Assembly: GCA_002384205.1 (NCBI GenBank) | Contig: DGBH01000163.1 | Coordinates: forward strand, 1 to 15,909 | DNA length: 15,909 nucleotides | Reading direction: 5' to 3' | Origin: Bacteroidetes bacterium UBA4009 | Lineage (GTDB): Bacteria; Bacteroidota; Bacteroidia; NS11-12g; UBA9320 | Shown here: one piece after another, positions 1-6,045 of the stretch | Layout: the number at the start of each line of letters is the position of its first letter | How positions within the stretch are numbered: the stretch's first letter is position 1 | The notes under the pieces: generated by a model | What the model saw: only the letters and a program-made list of their open reading frames with translations | What the model was told of the DNA's origin: nothing | Database searches by the model: none | Translations under genes and position numbers: made by a program

Positions 1-1559
1 TCACCAACGGTTATTTTATTCAAGACTTCCATGCCGCTCATTACCCTAGCAAAAATGCTGTATCTTCCGTCTAAATGTGGTGTTGGGCAGTGGGTAATAA
101 AAAATTGTACGCCTTCGGTATCTACACCTGCGGAGGCCATACCTACGGTTCCTTCTGAGTATGTTTGATAGTTGCTGAACTCACTTCGTTGCGTCCAGTT
201 TAAGCTTCCCCATCCGTCACCTCTTGGGCAGCCTCCTTGTATCACAAATTGAGGAACAACCCTGTGAAAATATTTAGTATCATAAAATCCGGAGTCTACT
301 AATTTTAAAAAATTACTCACCGTTCCGGGGGCATCATTTACAAAAAGTTGAATCGTGATAGCGCCTTTTGTCGTTTTAATAATAACCTCTTGCTTGGCAG
401 GTATGGTTTTTATGAAATTCCAATCGATAGGGTTATTGTATTTAGGTTTGTAACCTGTGAATTTTTCACCTCCTAATACTTCTATTGCCTTGCAAATGTC
501 TATATATGTTTCAGCTTGTTGTGGGAGTGTAAGTTGGGATTTGACTTGGTTTAATAGTGGTAGCATGGTGACCTTGTCAGTATTTAAATTGCTTTCTTGA
601 AGTCTAATTGACGCCAAGCTTTGTAAGGCCATATCTCCTGATTTTAAAGCAAATTCAATGTAAGTATTTTCACTATCACCATGGGAATGTGAAACGATAT
701 ATGAAAATGATGCACTTCTTACGGCAATATGTTTTGTATTGTCGTAGAATAATTTGACGAGTTGCTGATACTCTAGATAGGACCAAGATTTCTTATTATT
801 TATTAAATTCACCCTTTGATAGTTGTTCAAAGAGTCGAATTGTTCCCATTTTAAGATTGCACCTTCCACTTTTTGGTTGGTTAAAAGCGCTAATCGTTCC
901 TTAATTTCGTCATACCTTGTAACCCCAATCAACGAATCCACCAATTCCAAATCACCAAGACTTCTCAAATCCCTATATACGTAATGACTCGCCAATATTG
1001 CCAAGTCCTTGTTGTCATTATTTAAGAAATTCATCATCCTAGTATTCAATGACTCGGAATGAAATCCTTTTAACCCTAGTCTGAACACTCCGTACGCCCA
1101 ACCCATTTGAAGTGCAGAGTCGATATATTCTACTTCCTCGAAGAGTTTTAGGGTACTGGAATCTCCACATTTTCCAATAGCTTCTAAAATATATCGTCTG
1201 TTTTCATTTAACAGCTCTCCATCAAAAGCACTTCTCAATATTTGCAATGCTTTTGGGTGTCCGATTTGCCCTAGGGCGAAGGCTGCGGCTCTTCTTGGCA
1301 TTGGATCTTGATCTATTTGTAGCATTTGATTCAAATAAGGAATGGCTAAAGTATCCTGTGCGCTTGCAAATGCCAAGGCAGCAGCAACGCGATGACTTTC
1401 TTTTTTAGCTTTAAGAAATGGGATAAGTCCTTCGGTATCCCGTCTGTCTTGCAACTCGTAGATAGTAATTAGCTTATCATCAACCCATTGGTTAGGCGCA
1501 TTTTTGTTTTTATCACTGCAAGAAGCTAATAATACAAGAAGGATTATGCTGTATTTCAT
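1..1559 (-). CDS. HEAT-repeat plus cyclophilin-type peptidyl-prolyl isomerase lipoprotein (3' end outside window)
   Basis: Translating the minus strand from the ATG at 1557-1559 gives an open frame of 519 codons running off the left edge. The N-terminus MKYSIILLVLLASCSDKN is a lipoprotein signal with a lipobox ending in Cys about residue 14, so the protein is probably anchored to an envelope membrane facing the periplasm. Roughly residues 30-380 are helical HEAT-like repeats (for example a stretch reading PRRAAAFALGQIGHPKAL), a scaffold for protein binding. From about residue 390 a cyclophilin domain begins (IIKTTKGAITIQLF, FHRVVPQFVIQGG, GTVGMAS, VQFFITHCPTPHLDGRYSIFARV), which catalyses cis-trans isomerisation of X-Pro bonds. 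Only about the last 20-40 residues should be missing. The family assignment of the cyclophilin half is firm; the role as an envelope folding factor is inference. Confidence 0.93.
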   Translation of the reverse strand, partial: MKYSIILLVLLASCSDKNKNAPNQWVDDKLITIYELQDRRDTEGLIPFLKAKKESHRVAAALAFASAQDTLAIPYLNQMLQIDQDPMPRRAAAFALGQIGHPKALQILRSAFDGELLNENRRYILEAIGKCGDSSTLKLFEEVEYIDSALQMGWAYGVFRLGLKGFHSESLNTRMMNFLNNDNKDLAILASHYVYRDLRSLGDLELVDSLIGVTRYDEIKERLALLTNQKVEGAILKWEQFDSLNNYQRVNLINNKKSWSYLEYQQLVKLFYDNTKHIAVRSASFSYIVSHSHGDSENTYIEFALKSGDMALQSLASIRLQESNLNTDKVTMLPLLNQVKSQLTLPQQAETYIDICKAIEVLGGEKFTGYKPKYNNPIDWNFIKTIPAKQEVIIKTTKGAITIQLFVNDAPGTVSNFLKLVDSGFYDTKYFHRVVPQFVIQGGCPRGDGWGSLNWTQRSEFSNYQTYSEGTVGMASAGVDTEGVQFFITHCPTPHLDGRYSIFARVMSGMEVLNKITVG

Positions 1560-1565
1560 CGCTAG

Positions 1566-1573
1566 CAAATGTA
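1566..1573 (-). promoter_or_regulatory. -7 promoter box of the prolyl isomerase gene
   Basis: On the minus strand this reads TACATTTG, an exact match to the Bacteroidota TAnnTTTG box, and it ends 6 bases before the ATG. I see no convincing TTG -33 element at the usual distance. A start site just after it would leave almost no leader. Confidence 0.5.
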
Positions 1574-1613
1574 GGACTTATACACTTCTTTTAATAGTAG
1601 CATAACGGTAACA

Positions 1614-1641
1614 TTGCGATAACATGAGCTAAATACCATTG
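1614..1641 (+). promoter_or_regulatory. Possible -33/-7 promoter of the small secreted protein
   Basis: TTG at 1614-1616, a 17-base spacer, then TACCATTG at 1634-1641, which matches 7 of 8 positions of TAnnTTTG. The box ends 4 bases before the GTG start codon at 1646. Confidence 0.35.
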
Positions 1642-1645
1642 CACT

Positions 1646-1948
1646 GTGAAATTGAAGCTAACCGCTGTATTACTTATCTCATCGTTGATGACATTAGCGA
1701 ATAATCCTATGAAAATTAAGGTATTAGATGAGAATAACGAGCCAGTAACAGGAGCTAAGGTTATTTTGCCTTCGGTAGAGTTATCTTCATTTACTAATTT
1801 TGATGGAGAAAGCGAAATATCTGCGGAGTATGAAACTAAAGTTACTGTGGAGTATGTAGGATACGAGCCTCAAGAAGTTGAAATTCCAGTTCACGGAGAC
1901 GAATTCGTAATCGTACTTCGCAAGAGAGTGCCAAGTCACGCACTATAA
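1646..1948 (+). CDS. Small secreted protein with a single carboxypeptidase-regulatory-like domain
   Basis: This is a 100-residue protein starting at GTG. An in-frame TGA at 1625-1627 limits upstream extension, and the GTG start gives a good signal peptide (residues 1 to about 19: a KLK charged start followed by a hydrophobic run ending LMTLA). The remainder (about 22-95) resembles the carboxypeptidase D regulatory-like beta-sandwich found at the N-terminus of SusC/TonB-dependent receptors: a DENNEPVTGAKV opening, TNFDGE in the middle, then VEYVGYEPQEVEI. Here it stands alone with no receptor barrel. It diverges from the prolyl isomerase gene and lies upstream of thioredoxin on the same strand. 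Its function is unknown; a periplasmic or surface binding role would be inference. The next possible start, ATG at 1688, would destroy the signal peptide. Confidence 0.8.
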   Translation: MKLKLTAVLLISSLMTLANNPMKIKVLDENNEPVTGAKVILPSVELSSFTNFDGESEISAEYETKVTVEYVGYEPQEVEIPVHGDEFVIVLRKRVPSHAL

Positions 1949-2002
1949 TTTACCTTTATAATCTAATAGTATTTTTTGTTTCGGCTACTTGATAGGCCCA
2001 GT

Positions 2003-2010
2003 TAACTTTG
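2003..2010 (+). promoter_or_regulatory. -7 promoter box of the thioredoxin gene
   Basis: TAACTTTG matches TAnnTTTG exactly and ends 4 bases before the ATG at 2015. The best TTG upstream (1976-1978) is 24 bases away, slightly longer than usual, so the -33 element is weak. If the box is used, transcription starts at or next to the start codon. Confidence 0.5.
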
Positions 2011-2014
2011 CGGC

Positions 2015-2329
2015 ATGTCAATACAAGTATCTACAGATAAAGATTTTAACGAATTACTTGCCAGTAATGAAAAAGTAGTGGTTAAGTATTTTGCCAATTG
2101 GTGCGGAAGTTGCAAGCTTTTTGCTCCTAAGTACAGACGTTTGTCAGAAGATGAGCGATTTTTTGGGGTCACCTTTTTAGATGTGAATGCGGAAGAAAAT
2201 ATAGAAGCACGTAAGGCAGCAGGGGTAGACAACTTGCCTTATTTTGCGGTATTTAAAAATGGTAAGCTTGTAAACGGAGCGGCTACAAGTCTAGAGCCAA
2301 AAGTGGTTGAATTATTAGAATCCTTATAA
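2015..2329 (+). CDS. Thioredoxin family protein with a WCGSC active site
   Basis: A 104-residue single-domain cytoplasmic thioredoxin with no signal peptide. The redox motif is W29-C30-G31-S32-C33-K34, with Ser where classical thioredoxins have Pro, and the cis-proline is P75 in NLPYF. It should reduce disulfides in target proteins. An in-frame TAA 12 bases upstream, and the absence of any later Met near the N-terminus, fix the start at this ATG. A small gene follows after 17 bases on the same strand and is probably co-transcribed; a typical 2-Cys peroxiredoxin lies about 1.9 kb away on the other strand and is a natural partner. The Pro-to-Ser change probably alters the redox potential. The fold assignment is firm, while the partner is inferred. 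Confidence 0.92.
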   Translation: MSIQVSTDKDFNELLASNEKVVVKYFANWCGSCKLFAPKYRRLSEDERFFGVTFLDVNAEENIEARKAAGVDNLPYFAVFKNGKLVNGAATSLEPKVVELLESL

Positions 2330-2346
2330 GTTAGATCAATAGTAAA

Positions 2347-2589
2347 ATGCAGATTCCTGTCATTAAAAAAATTACAGAAGCTTATAGCTTAGAAGAATTA
2401 CAAAAAGCCGAAATGGACTTGTATGAGGAACAAGTTCCTGAAATCAAAATAGAAGGTAAAGATGAAGGCGAGCAGCTAACACATGTTCTAGCGGCTATTT
2501 TCATTTTAGAACATATGGCTGAAAATGGCGTTGACTTAAAAACGGCACTAAGAGAATATACCTTGAAGGTGAGAAATAGCATAAGCTAA
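2347..2589 (+). CDS. Small conserved protein, resembles the DUF6952 type found beside thioredoxin
   Basis: An 80-residue acidic, soluble protein with no signal peptide, cysteine or membrane segment. It begins MQIPVIKKITEAYSLEELQKAE and ends in a helix-like stretch (DLKTALREYTLKVRNSIS). From memory, the opening IPVIK and the closing arginine- and serine-containing helix recall the small proteins labelled DUF6952 in Flavobacteria, which often sit next to a thioredoxin and a peroxiredoxin. I cannot test this here. It begins 17 bases after the thioredoxin stop, so the two probably form an operon. The lack of cysteines rules out direct thiol chemistry; an accessory role in the same redox module is inference. 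Confidence 0.75.
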   Translation: MQIPVIKKITEAYSLEELQKAEMDLYEEQVPEIKIEGKDEGEQLTHVLAAIFILEHMAENGVDLKTALREYTLKVRNSIS

Positions 2590-2600
2590 GAAAGCGGTAT

Positions 2601-2620
2601 AAAAGGATAGAACTTTTTTT
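2601..2620 (+). terminator. Weak candidate terminator after the thioredoxin pair
   Basis: AAAAG and CTTTT can pair across a 7-base loop and run into a tract of T. The stem is short and AT-rich. It lies in the 45-base gap between two convergent genes, where a terminator is expected. Confidence 0.3.
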
Positions 2621-2634
2621 AGTTATGATCAAAC

Positions 2635-4095
2635 CTAGTTTTTTATAAGTCTAGCATTATATATAACTTGGTTCTTTTCTCCACTTAAGAAGTAGATACC
2701 GCTCGGCAAATCTTCAATCTCAAGTACGGCTGTATTTTGTTTTTCTTTAACTATTTGACCTATTGAATTTGTAAGTATTGCTTTATCTAAATAGAAAGGT
2801 AGATGAACAATAGAGGTAGCCGGGTTTGGGTAAAGAGTAATTGATTGGTGATTAGTACGAGAGATTCCTGCAGTCTCATTTACTTTAATTTTAAAGGTAT
2901 CTACTGTAACAGCATTAAGTGGACATGCATTATCTCTAGCAGTTACGGTGAAAGTGTATGGAAGAGTTCGCACATCGCCAGCAGTAGGAGTCCAGCAAAA
3001 CCTACCTGTTTGTAGTCTGTCAGTTGGATTAATAATATTGAAAGAGGCCCCTGGTATACCTCTATTCCAACTTAACTGTACTTCATCTGGAGCAGGTGTA
3101 GGAGCAGGAGGTGGTGGTATAAATACTTCATCGTCTGAGGCTATATTAAAACATAAGGTTTGACCTACAATAGCTATGGTGTCTCGTTTCCCAATAATAG
3201 TTGGCGGATTATTCTCAGGGCACTGAGAGGTGCTAATAAATTTTTCAATATGACTTGTGCTTATTTTTTGATAAGAACCTCCTTTATCTTTTCGCCATTC
3301 CGTTATTTCTATGGCTACAGGTCCGGCATCGCCAGTATTTACAGGTGTATAGATACAATCACCTGTCACTGAGTCAAAATAGAAACCAATTGGCGGCGTG
3401 GCATTTGACTGACTATACGGATATTTTGTGCTACCCGGATAGTAAGGTATTAGTGGCTGGTCTGGATAGTACCCACTTTTGAAAGATAGAGCAGAGCCGG
3501 TATTACTTAATGGGGCTACTAGTCTGTATGATATTGAGTCGAAATTTGCTGTATCTAACGTTCCTAGATTAAAGAAATAGGGTTGGTTCAAGCAATTGTT
3601 ACTATGCAGTGATGAGTAATAAGCGGGTGTTTGGTTCGATATGATATTGCAATTTTCGAATTGGGTGTAGATATAGAAATCTGTTAGGGATGTGGATAGA
3701 CTGGATATAGTGTTGCTTCTTTTGCCGCAGCTTGCATCAATTTTTAGGTTGCAGCAGGCTCCTATAGCACTGAATTTCGTATCTCCTAAATCTAAGGTAT
3801 TACCATATACTATATTCCATTTATAGCTGGTATTGGAGCAACTTAAAAACTGTTTGGTCTTGCTTAACTCTACGGGATTGGTTAGATTAATGTTCGAGGA
3901 ACTTCCAACACATCTAATAGTAGAACTAAAGCTATCCGCTGAAAATACAGAATCTTGCTGATCTAGAATAAAGGTATATCTTACGGTTAGCTGAGTAAGG
4001 TTAATCTTATTTATTTCAATTGATCCAGAGAGCGTTGTTACGGCTTGTGCGAGTAAAACTAAGAAGGTTAAAAGTATGGTTAAGACTGATTTCAT
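2635..4095 (-). CDS. Secreted protein with T9SS type A C-terminal sorting domain
   Basis: A 486-residue extracellular protein. Residues 1 to about 20 form a signal peptide (MKSVLTILLTFLVLLAQA). The middle is beta-rich, contains many Cys, and carries a phrase common in Bacteroidota surface proteins (NATPPIGFYFDSVTGDCIYTP, then AIEITEWRKD). A proline-rich linker lies about 326-337. It is followed by an Ig/cadherin-like segment ending FCWTPTAGDVRTLPYTFTVTARDNACP. From about 418 to the end is the type IX sorting domain: SITLYPNPA with YPNP at 422-425, then LPSGIYFLSG and a basic end. The T9SS would move it across the outer membrane and remove this tail, leaving the protein at the surface or released. 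The substrate is unknown; adhesion is a guess. It sits between the redox genes but shares no obvious function with them. Confidence 0.9.
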   Translation of the reverse strand: MKSVLTILLTFLVLLAQAVTTLSGSIEINKINLTQLTVRYTFILDQQDSVFSADSFSSTIRCVGSSSNINLTNPVELSKTKQFLSCSNTSYKWNIVYGNTLDLGDTKFSAIGACCNLKIDASCGKRSNTISSLSTSLTDFYIYTQFENCNIISNQTPAYYSSLHSNNCLNQPYFFNLGTLDTANFDSISYRLVAPLSNTGSALSFKSGYYPDQPLIPYYPGSTKYPYSQSNATPPIGFYFDSVTGDCIYTPVNTGDAGPVAIEITEWRKDKGGSYQKISTSHIEKFISTSQCPENNPPTIIGKRDTIAIVGQTLCFNIASDDEVFIPPPPAPTPAPDEVQLSWNRGIPGASFNIINPTDRLQTGRFCWTPTAGDVRTLPYTFTVTARDNACPLNAVTVDTFKIKVNETAGISRTNHQSITLYPNPATSIVHLPFYLDKAILTNSIGQIVKEKQNTAVLEIEDLPSGIYFLSGEKNQVIYNARLIKN

Positions 4096-4112
4096 ACTTT
4101 ATGAGACGCACT

Positions 4113-4120
4113 CAAAGCTA
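4113..4120 (-). promoter_or_regulatory. -7 promoter box of the T9SS protein gene
   Basis: On the minus strand this reads TAGCTTTG, an exact TAnnTTTG match, 17 bases before the ATG. No clear TTG lies at the -33 distance. Confidence 0.4.
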
Positions 4121-4137
4121 AAACGTTGCTTAGAGAA

Positions 4138-4172
4138 ATAAAAAAGTCGCCCACCAATTGAATGGGAGCGAC
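4138..4172 (-). terminator. Terminator of the peroxiredoxin gene
   Basis: On the minus strand GTCGC (from 4172-4168) pairs with GCGAC (4150-4146) around an imperfect CCC/GGG inner stem, then runs into six T. It lies just past the peroxiredoxin stop and before the next same-strand gene, as expected for a Rho-independent terminator. Confidence 0.65.
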
Positions 4173-4197
4173 CTCTAAGTATACTGTTATTTGGATA

Positions 4198-4830
4198 TTA
4201 ATTCTGAGACAAGTAATCTGCTACACCCGCAAAACTCTCTTTCATGGCATCTTTACCTGCAGACCAGTTTGCAGGGCAAACTTCACCATGTGTATCCAAG
4301 TGAATAAGAGAGTCTAGCATACGCATAGCTTCATCAATACTTCTTCCCAATGGTAGGTCATTTACTACTTGGTGTCTAACTACTCCGTTTTTATCAATTA
4401 AGAATAATCCTCTATAGGCGATCATCGGACCAGTTGCGAAAAGTTCGTTATTTTCATTGTAATCATAATCTCCAAATAAAATACCATAGTTAGTGGTGAT
4501 AGTTTTGGTCGTATCAGCAACTATAGGATAGGTGACGCCTTGTATCCCACCGTGATCCTTTGCCATTTGTAACCATCCCCAGTGACTTTCTTCAGTATCT
4601 GTTGAACAGGCTACTATCTTACAGCCTTTTGCTTCGAAATCAGCAAGCTTTTCTTGAAAAGCATGTAACTCTGTTGGACACACAAAAGTGAAGTCTTTTG
4701 GGTAAAAGAAAAAGATAGCATAGCTGTCTTTTGCATATTCGATTAAGGAGAAATTCTCTATTATTTCGTCTCCATTGATTACGGCTCCTGCACTGAAATG
4801 GGGAGCTTTTTTTCCTACTAATACTGACAT
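4198..4830 (-). CDS. Typical 2-Cys peroxiredoxin (AhpC/Prx1 type)
   Basis: A 210-residue cytoplasmic peroxidase that reduces hydrogen peroxide and alkyl hydroperoxides using thiols. The peroxidatic cysteine is C51 in FTFVCPTE and the resolving cysteine is C185 in GEVCPANW, the typical 2-Cys arrangement in which subunits of a dimer cross-link and are re-reduced by thioredoxin. The region around residues 117-138 has an acidic, Asn-rich insertion (GDYDYNENNE) before the conserved AYRGLFLID. The C-terminus ends YLSQN with no clear YF motif, which in this family tends to go with resistance to over-oxidation. It has its own promoter and terminator. The nearby thioredoxin is the likely reductant, since no AhpF is present here. 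The name ahpC or prx would both fit, so no symbol is given. Confidence 0.96.
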   Translation of the reverse strand: MSVLVGKKAPHFSAGAVINGDEIIENFSLIEYAKDSYAIFFFYPKDFTFVCPTELHAFQEKLADFEAKGCKIVACSTDTEESHWGWLQMAKDHGGIQGVTYPIVADTTKTITTNYGILFGDYDYNENNELFATGPMIAYRGLFLIDKNGVVRHQVVNDLPLGRSIDEAMRMLDSLIHLDTHGEVCPANWSAGKDAMKESFAGVADYLSQN

Positions 4831-4864
4831 TTTTTATTATTTTATATTAATCGTTTGATCTGTG

Positions 4865-4872
4865 CAAAGATA
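4865..4872 (-). promoter_or_regulatory. -7 promoter box of the peroxiredoxin gene
   Basis: On the minus strand this reads TATCTTTG, an exact TAnnTTTG match followed by C. It is 34 bases before the ATG, giving a normal leader of about 28-30 bases. The -33 TTG is not evident. Confidence 0.55.
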
Positions 4873-4947
4873 GTAATAACAACAAGCCTGTCTAAAGGTT
4901 CTACATTGTTAATTGATATATCGCAATAAGAAGTTGTAATAAAAATT

Positions 4948-4977
4948 TTGCGCAATGTTAAATTAATGTTAAGTTTG
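4948..4977 (+). promoter_or_regulatory. -33/-7 promoter of the MORN-repeat protein gene
   Basis: TTG at 4948-4950, a 19-base spacer, and TAAGTTTG at 4970-4977, an exact match to the Bacteroidota consensus and spacing. The start codon lies 28 bases beyond. The -33 element sits inside the palindrome TTGCGCAA. Confidence 0.65.
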
Positions 4978-5005
4978 TTATCTAATTGTTAACACACCTA
5001 AAAAT

Positions 5006-5467
5006 ATGAGAAGCCTTACCACCCTAATTGCAGCAGTTTTTACACTAGTATCCTTTGCTCTTACTACGAATATTGTGGTTAAAGATGGTATGTATTTTAA
5101 TGAAGATGGAAGTCTATTCTCAGGTGAATATGAGCAATTTGAGTCTGGCATTAAACTGGCTACAATTTCTGTAAATAATGGCTTGCTGTCAGGGTCTGCG
5201 GTATATTATCATGCTAATGGTGCTATAAAAGAAGAAGGAACCTTCATCAATGGTAAGAGATCAGGTAGCTGGTTTCAGTACACGTCAAATGGTGAATTAA
5301 CCAGTGTCGCCGCGTTTCATAATGATAAAAAAGAAGGTAAATGGGTTATATGGGACGATGCAGGAAAGGTTAGATTTGAAATGTACTATAGTGAGGGTAA
5401 GAAAGTAGGTACATGGAAAATGTGGGATGCTGAAGGAACACTAACCACAAAGACTTTTGAGCAGTAA
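5006..5467 (+). CDS. Secreted MORN-repeat (YwqK-like) protein
   Basis: A 153-residue protein with a signal peptide (residues 1 to about 20, MRSLTTLIAAVFTLVSFALT) and then about four tandem MORN_2-type repeats of 20-24 residues: YYHANGAIKEEGTFINGKRSGSW (about 67-89), YTSNGELTSVAAFHNDKKEGKW (92-113), WDDAGKVRFEMYYSEGKKVGTW (116-137) and WDAEGTLTTKTF (140-151). The pattern is an aromatic residue, NG/DG, a strand, then G-K-K-x-G-x-W. Such repeats form a beta-hairpin ladder; in Bacteroidota these proteins are often annotated as YwqK-family antitoxins, but nothing here (no toxin neighbour, and an export signal) supports an antitoxin role. It is a single-gene unit with its own promoter and a strong terminator. 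Function unknown. Confidence 0.88.
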   Translation: MRSLTTLIAAVFTLVSFALTTNIVVKDGMYFNEDGSLFSGEYEQFESGIKLATISVNNGLLSGSAVYYHANGAIKEEGTFINGKRSGSWFQYTSNGELTSVAAFHNDKKEGKWVIWDDAGKVRFEMYYSEGKKVGTWKMWDAEGTLTTKTFEQ

Positions 5468-5497
5468 TTAATTGTTATTGCTTTGAATTTTGTAATC

Positions 5498-5537
5498 AAA
5501 GTCGTTTGTTGCAAGACAAGCGACTTTTTTTGTTTTT
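5498..5537 (+). terminator. Strong Rho-independent terminator of the MORN protein gene
   Basis: A 12-bp stem, AAAGTCGTTTGT (5498-5509) with ACAAGCGACTTT (5516-5527), has one U-G wobble and a 6-base loop. It is followed by a long T tract that runs into the stop codon of the opposing gene. Confidence 0.85.
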
Positions 5538-6045
5538 ACATTTTATAGTATTCAGAAAATTCTTTGGCTTTTGCCACGTACACTTCTGCATTTATTTTTA
5601 TATTCTTTACCTGTTCATTAGAAACTGTTTTTACCACTTTTGCTGGCGATCCTAAAACAAGTGAGTATGGAGGGATAATTGTACCCCCGGTTACCAATGC
5701 ATTTGCCCCTATGATAGAAAACTCACCTATGTGAGCAGTATTAAGAATGATGGCATTCATGCCTACCAAAACATTATTAGCTAGAATAGCTCCATGAACT
5801 ATGGCACCATGACCAATAATGCATTCTTCACCAATATGAGTTGGCTCATTTGGGTCACAATGGATGACTGCATTATCTTGTATATTGCTGCGGGCCCCAA
5901 TCGTAATACTATCGCTATCTCCTCTTATTACTGCGCCATACCATATGCTCACTTGGTCTCCTAGTTTTACATCACCTATAACGGTCGCAGTAGGAGCGAT
6001 AAATACGTCTGTTCCTTTAATAATGGGTTTAAAAAGATTACTCAT
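5536..6045 (-). CDS. Gamma-carbonic-anhydrase-like left-handed beta-helix protein
   Basis: A 169-residue protein of repeated hexapeptides (for example APTATVIGDVKLGDQVSIWYGAVIRGD), the left-handed beta-helix fold of the gamma-class carbonic anhydrase family (YrdA/PaaY/CaiE-like). Metal-site residues are present: H62 (IHCD), H79 and H84 (GHGAIVHG), together with R41-G-D43 and Q56-D57, which match the known Arg/Asp/Gln positions of the archaeal enzyme. It therefore could bind zinc or iron as a trimer. Many relatives of this length lack the acidic proton-shuttle loop and have little carbonic anhydrase activity, so the true substrate is uncertain. Its ATG overlaps the end of the acyltransferase gene by 8 bases, so the two are translated from one message. 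Confidence 0.9.
   Translation of the reverse strand: MSNLFKPIIKGTDVFIAPTATVIGDVKLGDQVSIWYGAVIRGDSDSITIGARSNIQDNAVIHCDPNEPTHIGEECIIGHGAIVHGAILANNVLVGMNAIILNTAHIGEFSIIGANALVTGGTIIPPYSLVLGSPAKVVKTVSNEQVKNIKINAEVYVAKAKEFSEYYKM

Noticed and set aside
2002..2232. Minus-strand frame opposite thioredoxin
   Set aside because: Fully antisense to a clear thioredoxin gene with an intact active site; no independent support.
5006..5467. Toxin-antitoxin unit (YwqK-like label)
   Set aside because: The protein has a signal peptide and no adjacent toxin; the MORN repeats alone do not support an antitoxin.
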